Origin: HGM20899 sp964615195
Lineage (GTDB): Bacteria > Pseudomonadota > Gammaproteobacteria > Enterobacterales > Succinivibrionaceae
Assembly: GCA_964615195.1 (NCBI GenBank)
Contig: CAZTNG010000068.1
Location: 1-12,529 of the forward strand
Reading direction: 5' to 3'
Length of the DNA stretch: 12,529 nt
The position numbers and the translations under genes are program-made. The notes beneath the pieces were generated by a model. It saw nothing but the letters and a program-made list of their open reading frames with translations. It did no database searches and was not told where the DNA came from. Below, in pieces: positions 6,083 to 12,529 of the stretch (position 1 is its first letter; the number at the start of each line of letters is the position of its first letter).

Positions 6083-8785
6083 TTGTGCGGTAAGCTTTTG
6101 CTTATTTTTCCATACTTTTACAGTTTTATGCATATTTTTTCACTATTAAAACACGTTCCCATTATATTTTTTTCTTTTGTTGCTTGTTCTTCAGGTTTTA
6201 CCAAAAATGAAATAAATGCAAATTATGTAAACCAAGATCCGTTAGCTTTAGGAAAAAGTTTAAGAAATTCTTTAGCATCGCAAATGCAAAATGAGGAAAC
6301 ATTAAAGTTTTCTCCTAGTGATAAGGATGTAAGGGTAACAGCAGATACAGCGAAGTCACTTATAGCTGGAGAGAAGGTTGTTTTTGAGAAAACGCCAATT
6401 GTGCAATCGGCCTATGATAGTATTTTAACAAGTAGTAACATTGATAGAACCTCTATGTTAGCTGAACAAGGTTTATATATAAATAGTAATACAAATGATT
6501 GTATTGCTGATACTCCTATCTTAGTTCGGTGTAATGATCAGAAAAGAATCAATTCTACATGTTTAATTACACATGAATATTTTTCAGATATAGTAGCTCC
6601 AACTAATGGAACCTTAAGTATTAAGCCATGTAGTGATGGTGATAATTGCTTTGAATTATGGCTAGGAAATAGATTAAATGATTCATTAGAAGGTAATTGT
6701 ACAATATATGAAGATCAACTAAGTTTTGTGCTTAAGCGACCTGAAATAATAAAATCTTTGGTTGTTGCTGATGTATATTATGATGATTACTGGCAACTTC
6801 TATTATCAGTTAATGGTACTGCTTATAAAAAATTACTATCGTTACCTAATGATAATTTTCCACCAGAAACAACAGGTCCGTGTGAATTAGGTAAAAGTAA
6901 TATAGATTATCCATTAGTGGATATTTTCCCCGCAATATCAATGCAACTTTCACACATAAAAGAACCTGTTGATCAATTAGCAACAAATATTTCAATTTCA
7001 TTAAAACAACGTGTTTCTGTTACAGGTAGAGGTGAAGGATATGTTAGGCTAAAATTGTATTTTGATGACTCAGTGGTAATTACTAATGAGCTTTATACAA
7101 ATTTAGAATGTTTAGAGGAACTTGTTAGCTCAGAGTCAAGTTTCTCATTGAGCGCTACATGTCAGAAGCGAGCGAACACTGAGAATGATTGTACAACTGA
7201 AAGTATTTGGCCTATTTGCAAAAATTCTTTTGTAAAACCTTTTGTTTTTACCGATAAATTAGCTGAACTATGGGATCCTTTTTGTTATAAGCAAGTTATC
7301 AGCCGTATAGAACAATCAGAAACTAATATAGAACTAGACAAAGATAATTCTGAATTTGAATGTAGTTCTATAAAGGATTATGACTATTGTGTTAAATCAA
7401 AAGACGATACTTCGCTTTATTATTGTTATAACAATGATAAATGTGTTAATTCATACTTTGACGAATCACAATGTACAATTTCAAGAAGTGAGTATATATC
7501 CAATAAGAAATACACTATTGCAAAACAAAATACTTGTAACATTATCATTAGTGATACCGGTGAACTTATTGATGAATGTGCCAAGTATGTAGAATATGGC
7601 TGTGTTCTCAATAATACTTCTTGTTTAGATGATGCAAATGTAGATATCTGTACAAATGTAATTAAAGAATATTCTTGTACTGATTACGGCGAAATTCCAC
7701 AACAGTATTTAACGACAACAGTTTCATGTCCAAATATGAAGTGCATGGGAACTGAATGTACGCAAGAAATTACCACAAATGAAGCAAATATAACTGCTAC
7801 AACTGTTTATTTGCAAGCTCTACAATATATGCAGGATGATATTAGCTGTATTGGTACTGATGGTTCACAAAGTGTTTCCTGTAGTATTTTTGCTGGTGAT
7901 AAATACACCTGTCGTGAAGGATATTATGGTCGTATGAATTGCTGTGCAGCAGCAGGGAATGTAGATATTTACGATTATATAAGGTTAACTTCATATGTTA
8001 TGAGTCTTAAAACTGCACTTTCCGCTGCGTCTTCACAAGTATCTACATATGGCTCATGGGCAAGTATAGAATTAGTTAATTCTGCTCAAGGCTTAATAAG
8101 CTCTGAATTAGATTCAGTTATTGCTTCATTAGGTGAAAATACGGCAGAAGTGGCTGCTCAGACTTTCACACAAGAAATCACGCAAAAGTTGGCCGAATTT
8201 ATTGCAAAAACTTTTGGTGAAGAGGTGCGTAACCAATTATTCACTGATACTACTAGCGCTGCTGGTTCTACAATTGTTGAACTAAATCCCCAACTTATAG
8301 CTTGTGCTCAAGGTGTGATGGCGGCTTATGCTGCATATCAAGCCGCAAAACTTGCACTTGAAATTTTGACAAGCTGTAAACCTAATGAAATCGATACATC
8401 TATAAAAATTGGCTTAGATGCTTGTTTATACATCGGTGCTAATTGTACTAAAAAAGTTTTAGGGCAATGCCTTGTATATGAAAAGCAATATTGTTGCTAT
8501 AACTCAACTTTGGCTAGAATTGTAATGCAAGAATTACGTAATCAAAACGTTATAGTAGATACCTGTGATGGAATTTCGTTGGATAAATTTGCGGAGATTG
8601 ACTTGAGTAATATCGATTTATCTGAGTGGAATTTATATTTGCAAAATAGTGGATTAATGCCTAACGGAGAATATTCTATTGAATCGTTAACTGGCTCAGG
8701 TAGTGCGCTTAATACTGGTTCAAGAGTAAATAGTACAGATAGGACATTAGAGCATTTAAGTGACTCTATGGATATAAAGGAATAA
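6083..8785 (+). CDS. traN: TraN, outer-membrane mating-pair stabilisation protein (large form)
   Basis: An exported protein of 900 codons from a TTG at 6083, or 885 from the in-frame ATG at 6128. Neither has a clear SD, but the ATG begins a compact signal peptide (MHIFSLLKHVPIIFFSFVAC), so I think it the likelier start. F TraN is about 600 residues; longer TraN proteins occur in the SXT/IncHI type. About 39 cysteines follow the leader, dense in the middle (for example CPNMKCMGTEC), as in disulfide-rich TraN. The TraN C-terminal signature is clear near 780-820: DACLYIGANCTKK, GQCLVYEKQYCC and LARI. FVAC could act as a weak lipobox, though F TraN is not a lipoprotein. TraN contacts recipient outer-membrane receptors to stabilise mating pairs; receptor choice cannot be read here. 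TraG follows after 12 bases. Confidence 0.9.
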   Translation: MCGKLLLIFPYFYSFMHIFSLLKHVPIIFFSFVACSSGFTKNEINANYVNQDPLALGKSLRNSLASQMQNEETLKFSPSDKDVRVTADTAKSLIAGEKVVFEKTPIVQSAYDSILTSSNIDRTSMLAEQGLYINSNTNDCIADTPILVRCNDQKRINSTCLITHEYFSDIVAPTNGTLSIKPCSDGDNCFELWLGNRLNDSLEGNCTIYEDQLSFVLKRPEIIKSLVVADVYYDDYWQLLLSVNGTAYKKLLSLPNDNFPPETTGPCELGKSNIDYPLVDIFPAISMQLSHIKEPVDQLATNISISLKQRVSVTGRGEGYVRLKLYFDDSVVITNELYTNLECLEELVSSESSFSLSATCQKRANTENDCTTESIWPICKNSFVKPFVFTDKLAELWDPFCYKQVISRIEQSETNIELDKDNSEFECSSIKDYDYCVKSKDDTSLYYCYNNDKCVNSYFDESQCTISRSEYISNKKYTIAKQNTCNIIISDTGELIDECAKYVEYGCVLNNTSCLDDANVDICTNVIKEYSCTDYGEIPQQYLTTTVSCPNMKCMGTECTQEITTNEANITATTVYLQALQYMQDDISCIGTDGSQSVSCSIFAGDKYTCREGYYGRMNCCAAAGNVDIYDYIRLTSYVMSLKTALSAASSQVSTYGSWASIELVNSAQGLISSELDSVIASLGENTAEVAAQTFTQEITQKLAEFIAKTFGEEVRNQLFTDTTSAAGSTIVELNPQLIACAQGVMAAYAAYQAAKLALEILTSCKPNEIDTSIKIGLDACLYIGANCTKKVLGQCLVYEKQYCCYNSTLARIVMQELRNQNVIVDTCDGISLDKFAEIDLSNIDLSEWNLYLQNSGLMPNGEYSIESLTGSGSALNTGSRVNSTDRTLEHLSDSMDIKE

Positions 8786-8797
8786 GGAACAATTTGC

Positions 8798-11626
8798 ATG
8801 TGGACTTTTTATAGTATTGGAGATAGTCATTTTTTAAGCGCTGTAATTAATGCTGTGGCTATGGTTTTTAATTCGCACGTTCCTGATAGCTTAGCTGCTA
8901 TAGGATTGGTTTTAGGAGTTTTATACCAAGGCTATAAAGGTACAGTTGATACAAATGGAATTTCCTTTGGTCAGCTACTTAGCGTATTTATATTATATCT
9001 ACTTTTTTTTGTACCAAAAACATCAATCAATATTGAGGATGTATATACAGCTGAGTCAAGAGTCGTGGATCATGTACCTTTAGGTGTGGCAGCAGCAGGT
9101 TCAATTATTTCTACTGTAGGTTATTCAGTTGCAAATGTTATGACAACTGCTTTTGCAAAACCAACGGCAAGTGATAAAGGTTTTTTATCTGCTTTATCAT
9201 TACTTGCTAATCTACGAGGTGATTTGGCTATGCTTGCTAAGCTTAAATATATAAATGAATCAGGTAATGGCAATTTTAAAGAATCATGGCTTAATTATTT
9301 TAAGGAATGTACGCTTATTGGTGTAGATAGTGGCAAATTAAACATTGACGAAATTTATCGTGCTGAAAATTTATTACAATCAGTTAGATTCGATTCAAAT
9401 CTTTATGGAACTGCTATTAATGTTGGTACGGGAATGAATAATTTAACTTGTACTCAAGCATATCAGCAATTACTTACCTATACTAATACGACATTCAAGC
9501 AAGCACTTAGTAATGAATTAAAAAATGATCCTAGCAATGTGAATGCTGTAGTTGAATATAATTCACTTAATAGTGATGGTATAAATGAAGCGCTAACTGC
9601 ATTAGGCATAGCCAATACGTCGGCACAGGATTATGTTTTAAGTGTTTTGCTTTTACCTATTTACGAGGAAGCTGCTAACCAAAAATACATTTCAGAGCAA
9701 GCTTACACATCTGCTCTTATGCTTAATGATGCAATTTCTTCAAGAAATACTCAATGGGCGGCGGAGCAAGGAATGTTTTTTACTGTTGTTAGACCAATGT
9801 TAACGTTTTTTGAAGCTTTAGTTTTTGCCATATCTCCGTTTATGGCTTTTGTTGTTGTTTTAGGTTTAGGTGGAGTAACGATGCTAGGTCGTTATTTGGT
9901 AATTTTAGTATGGATTGAATTATGGCAACCATTGCTTTGCCTGATTAATTTATATATTGCAGAAGCAGCAAGCGGTACTTTTGCGGCTACAGGAATAGAG
10001 CCAAATAGTCTATTAGGAATAATGACTCTAAATAAAATTACTGCTGAATATTTATCTGTAGGTGGAATGCTTGCGGCTGCTGTTCCTGGATTAGCGCTTA
10101 TGGTTGTCTATGGAGGTTCAGTGGCTGCTACATCTTTAGCTAGTAGATTAGGTGGTCAGGACCATATTAATGAAACCATAGCCAATCCTTCAATAGCAAA
10201 AAATTCTCCCGTATTAGAGAATTCTCCTGCGTTTAGTGGAAGTACATTAAGTAGTATTTCACGTACAGGCAGTAGTGGGTATTTACCAGAATTGTCTTTG
10301 CAAACTGGTTTTGATAGAGCTGTGAGATCAGCAAAAGCAAATGTTGAAAGTACAGAGAGTGTTTTTTCAAAGAATCTCGCTAAAACACAAGCTCACACTT
10401 TAAGTCAAAGTGTAACTTCAAGTACTTTACAACAAAATGGTAGAAGAATCTCAACAAGTGAAACTCAATCAGCTGCATTTATTAATTCATCTGCAAAACA
10501 AATAGCACAAAGAGTAGGGCTAGATTCTAAGCAAGAGGATGGACTTCGTGGAGCTCTAAGTGCCATGCTTAATGGTAGTAGTTTAGGAAGCTCAAATTTG
10601 GCTAATTTAGCTCTTTCAGGCACGGTTGCTAGTAGTGATAGTGTAATAATTGGAAAGGTTGCATCGGAATTAGAAAATATTTCAAAGGATGAAGGTTTAC
10701 GTTCTGATTATAGTAGGTCTTTATCTAACGAGCTTGCGAATGGTATAACAGAAAGCATAGGTGATACTAGTAATACGGGTAATACGTCTGCTCTTATGCA
10801 ATCTGCTAGGGAGGCAAACTCAGCTCGTGAAGAGCTTTCAGATCTATTTGGAAGAAGTAATACTTTAGTTGCAGGAAATAGAATTGATGGTTTAGCTATA
10901 AGCAGAGGTATTGTACAAAAACCTGGTTTATTAAATAAATTAGAAAACTATGCAAATATAAGATCAGATGTTTCTGCAAGGGCAAATGAACTAATGCCGA
11001 TGATGAATTCATTAATACCAGATGCTAAACAAGCATTTGCTGCTAGTATGCTAACAGCTATGGTTGAGAAGGACCCGCAAAATGCATTTCAATATATGCT
11101 AGAAGCAACAGGTCTTGCTCAATCTGACTTAAAACATCCTAATTTAGATAAACCAAATACTGATTTTAATACTAATATAGTACCGCCTTTTACAAATAAA
11201 CATTCAGCTAACGTAGTCGACGAACATATAGCTTCAAGCTTTAGCAATAGTAGAGCAAGCATTAATAAAAAATATGAACAAGCAAATGATTCTTCATCTG
11301 TTGGAAATAATTATGCTGAAATTCTAAGTAAGCCATTAGGTATGCAATTATTACTTGCAGGTGGAGGGCAATCAATTAGCTCTGATAGAGCAGAAACTAT
11401 AGCCCAAGATAAAGGATTAAATGAAGCTCAAACAAAAGTTTTTGTGGCTTTTAGTCAAGGTATTGCTCCGAATGATGATGATTTAGCCGCAATACAGGAT
11501 GAATGCGGGGATAAATCCATTTACGATGGTATTGTTAATAGATTGCAATTAGGTGCGACTAACGGCAATGTAGGTATATTAGAACCAATAGGTGGCTACA
11601 ATAGGTCTCATAAAAAGCTAAACTAA
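8798..11626 (+). CDS. traG: TraG, F-type pilus assembly and mating-pair stabilisation protein
   Basis: A 942-residue inner-membrane protein, nearly the length of F TraG (938). The N-terminal half carries hydrophobic segments at about 31-45, 57-73 and 95-119, then a cluster at about 328-388 (SPFMAFVVVLGLGG, GRYLVILVWIELWQPLLCLINLYIAEAAS), and one at about 418-447. The C-terminal ~490 residues are hydrophilic, rich in serine, alanine and asparagine, and form the long periplasmic tail. In F the N-terminal part serves pilus assembly, and the C-terminal part serves mating stabilisation and entry exclusion through TraS in the recipient. AAGGA overlaps the traN stop, nine bases before this ATG, so the pair is cotranscribed. 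In F, traH precedes traG; here traF and traH are absent from between traN and traG. No traS/traT-like gene follows. Confidence 0.92.
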   Translation: MWTFYSIGDSHFLSAVINAVAMVFNSHVPDSLAAIGLVLGVLYQGYKGTVDTNGISFGQLLSVFILYLLFFVPKTSINIEDVYTAESRVVDHVPLGVAAAGSIISTVGYSVANVMTTAFAKPTASDKGFLSALSLLANLRGDLAMLAKLKYINESGNGNFKESWLNYFKECTLIGVDSGKLNIDEIYRAENLLQSVRFDSNLYGTAINVGTGMNNLTCTQAYQQLLTYTNTTFKQALSNELKNDPSNVNAVVEYNSLNSDGINEALTALGIANTSAQDYVLSVLLLPIYEEAANQKYISEQAYTSALMLNDAISSRNTQWAAEQGMFFTVVRPMLTFFEALVFAISPFMAFVVVLGLGGVTMLGRYLVILVWIELWQPLLCLINLYIAEAASGTFAATGIEPNSLLGIMTLNKITAEYLSVGGMLAAAVPGLALMVVYGGSVAATSLASRLGGQDHINETIANPSIAKNSPVLENSPAFSGSTLSSISRTGSSGYLPELSLQTGFDRAVRSAKANVESTESVFSKNLAKTQAHTLSQSVTSSTLQQNGRRISTSETQSAAFINSSAKQIAQRVGLDSKQEDGLRGALSAMLNGSSLGSSNLANLALSGTVASSDSVIIGKVASELENISKDEGLRSDYSRSLSNELANGITESIGDTSNTGNTSALMQSAREANSAREELSDLFGRSNTLVAGNRIDGLAISRGIVQKPGLLNKLENYANIRSDVSARANELMPMMNSLIPDAKQAFAASMLTAMVEKDPQNAFQYMLEATGLAQSDLKHPNLDKPNTDFNTNIVPPFTNKHSANVVDEHIASSFSNSRASINKKYEQANDSSSVGNNYAEILSKPLGMQLLLAGGGQSISSDRAETIAQDKGLNEAQTKVFVAFSQGIAPNDDDLAAIQDECGDKSIYDGIVNRLQLGATNGNVGILEPIGGYNRSHKKLN

Positions 11627-11729
11627 ACCATTATATATTTATCCTGTAAATATAAGGAACTATTGAAATTAGTGTTCTTTTGATTTACTAAAATTGGTGT
11701 AAAATGAATCTAATAAATTTAGATTCTAG

Positions 11730-12266
11730 ATGGTTAAATTTAATATGAGTGATTTATTAAACAAAATAAAAGAACGTAGAAGCATTCGTAAATATAAGAG
11801 TGATATGGTTCCTAGATCATTAATTGATCAAGTAATTGAAGCAGGGCTCTATGCGGCTTCCGGCAAAGATAAGCAATCAACAATAATTGTAGCTATAACT
11901 AATAAAGAACAAAGAGATTTAATGATGAAAGCTAATGCTGAAATTCATGGATCTAATACGGATCCCTTTTATGGAGCCCCTGTTATTTTATTAGTTCTTG
12001 CTGATAAAACTAATGCTAATTATGTATACGATGGTTCACTTGTTATGGGCAATTTAATGTTAGCGGCTCATGAACTTGGGCTAGGTAGTTGCTGGATACA
12101 TCGTGCTAGACAGGAATTTGAACAACCATATTGGCAGCAATGGCTTAAAAATATGGGCATTAATGGTGAATACGAAGGCATAGGTCATTGTGCTTTAGGA
12201 TATATTGATGGTGATTATCCAAAGACAAAGCCACGTCATCCGAATAGAGTTTTTTATGTAGAATAA
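11730..12266 (+). CDS. Nitroreductase family protein (second, distinct type)
   Basis: A 178-residue FMN nitroreductase. Family features are RRSIRKYK (16-23), the cofactor-site segment YAASGKDKQS (41-50), the YGAPVILLVLAD strand (81-92), the central helix DGSLVMGNLMLAAHELGLGSCWI (101-123) and a C-terminal GHCALGYIDGDYP ahead of KPRHPNRVFYVE. The YAASGKDKQS variant and the basic tail set it apart from the 163-residue nitroreductase at 4839, so the two are not recent duplicates. Likely cytoplasmic and NAD(P)H-dependent; substrate unknown. The start is ambiguous: ATG 11730 and ATG 11745 (MSDLLNKIKERRSIRKYK) are in frame, neither has a convincing SD, and the second gives the more usual family N-terminus. 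It lies 103 bases after traG and is followed by a terminator; whether it is read from the tra transcript or its own promoter is unclear. Confidence 0.9.
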   Translation: MVKFNMSDLLNKIKERRSIRKYKSDMVPRSLIDQVIEAGLYAASGKDKQSTIIVAITNKEQRDLMMKANAEIHGSNTDPFYGAPVILLVLADKTNANYVYDGSLVMGNLMLAAHELGLGSCWIHRARQEFEQPYWQQWLKNMGINGEYEGIGHCALGYIDGDYPKTKPRHPNRVFYVE

Positions 12267-12350
12267 TGTTTTTGTTTTATCATTTTATGAATAGCAAAAT
12301 ATAGTTAGGCGTTAAAAATAATTTTTACATAAATATTGGTTCTTAACAAA

Positions 12351-12397
12351 AAAAAGGGAATTTAAAAATAGCTAAAACAAATGTTAGTTCCCTTTTT
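12351..12397. terminator. Probable bidirectional terminator after the second nitroreductase
   Basis: AAAAAGGGAA (12351-12360) and TTCCCTTTTT (12388-12397) are perfect 10-bp arms, with a 27-base loop that contains a smaller CTAA/TTAG pairing. The plus-strand transcript ends in five Us. On the minus strand the arm runs into an eight-T tract (complement of A12348-12355). It suits the nitroreductase ending at 12266 and a possible convergent gene ending at 12465. The long loop lowers confidence. Confidence 0.6.
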
Positions 12398-12464
12398 AAT
12401 GAATTAAGGCAATATTTTTTAAAAGCAGAGTGAGAGTGAACTCAGGTAAGTCATTATAAATTTA

Positions 12465-12529
12465 TTATTGATCTTCATCATAAAAACGTTGAATTTTACA
12501 GCTATGCTTTTTAGTTGTCATATCATAGT
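12465..12529 (-). CDS. Possible 3' end of a minus-strand gene running off the window
   Basis: On the minus strand an open frame of 20 codons enters from the window edge and ends in TAA at 12467-12465. The residues are polar and charged, ending in CKIQRFYDEDQ. The only support is the open frame plus the minus-strand-oriented terminator about 70 bases beyond the stop. It is too short for any family call and could be chance. Confidence 0.3.
   Translation of the reverse strand, partial: YDMTTKKHSCKIQRFYDEDQ

Noticed and set aside
7380..8799. Other-frame open frames (61-85 codons) inside traN, including one reaching the traG start
   Set aside because: They overlap the cysteine-rich traN frame fully and show no domain, SD or signal of their own.
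11634..11654. 8-bp hairpin TATATTTA / TAAATATA just after traG
   Set aside because: The stem is A/T only and is followed by AAGGAAC rather than a T-run, so it is not a convincing terminator.
11675..11705. Possible promoter before the second nitroreductase (TTGATT and TAAAAT)
   Set aside because: The spacing is only 14 bases, and alternative pairs give 19-20 bases with poor hexamers; not distinguishable from background.
12428..12444. Tandem GAGTGA pair and a TGAG-N6-CTCA palindrome near the window end
   Set aside because: Short, and resembles CRP half-sites only loosely; no gene context to support it.
1..12529. Search for CRISPR arrays, tRNA/rRNA genes, insertion sequences, oriT or attachment sites
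   Set aside because: No regularly spaced repeats, cloverleaf-like sequences, transposase genes, or recognisable oriT or att sites were seen by eye.

Overview
The window is AT-rich and carries part of an F-type (MPF-F) type IV secretion / conjugation gene cluster. The plus-strand order is traC, a TrsF/TrhP-type S26 peptidase-like gene, traW, traU, then (after an interruption) traN and traG. From family knowledge, this order (VirB4-like ATPase, S26 peptidase-like protein, TraW, TraU, TraN) resembles SXT/R391 ICEs and IncHI/IncA-C plasmids. The classical F plasmid instead has trbI after traC and trbC between traU and traN. The host is most likely a gammaproteobacterium: the tra type, a full-consensus CRP-like site and Shine-Dalgarno (SD) sequences of the usual kind point that way. 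The low G+C and two small nitroreductases would suit a gut-associated or fermentative lineage, but the sequence does not fix the genus, nor whether this is a plasmid, an ICE or a chromosomal remnant.

Layout. Positions 106-3543 hold traC, the S26-like gene and traW, joined by overlaps of 4 and 14 bases and so surely one transcription unit. TraU (3613-4644) follows after a 69-base gap. At 4645-6082 the tra run is broken by two genes with no known transfer role: a short FMN nitroreductase on the plus strand and a convergent DUF4870-like membrane protein on the minus strand. A perfect 12-bp bidirectional terminator hairpin separates their 3' ends. A 301-base gene-free, very AT-rich divergent region (5782-6082) follows, with a textbook CRP-type palindrome (TGTGA-N6-TCACA) at 5916-5937. 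Then come traN (900 codons, about 39 cysteines) and traG (942 codons), 12 bases apart. A second, unrelated nitroreductase (11730-12266) follows traG, then a second bidirectional terminator. The window ends in what may be the 3' end of a minus-strand gene.

How the genes work together (family knowledge). TraC is the cytoplasmic ATPase for pilus assembly. TraW and TraU are periplasmic pilus/channel assembly proteins. TraN is the outer-membrane mating-pair stabilisation protein. TraG is an inner-membrane protein with a large periplasmic tail, used in pilus assembly and mating stabilisation. The S26-like protein sits where pilin-processing peptidases are found. TraF, TraH, TraD, TraI and pilin are not in the window, so whether the element is transfer-competent cannot be judged.

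Points most worth a second look: the S26-like protein keeps the general-base lysine and the GD...SxDS box but has no serine anywhere before residue 53, so the expected nucleophile is missing; traN-traG is cut off from the upstream tra operon and placed next to a CRP-like site; and two different nitroreductases flank the traN-traG half.
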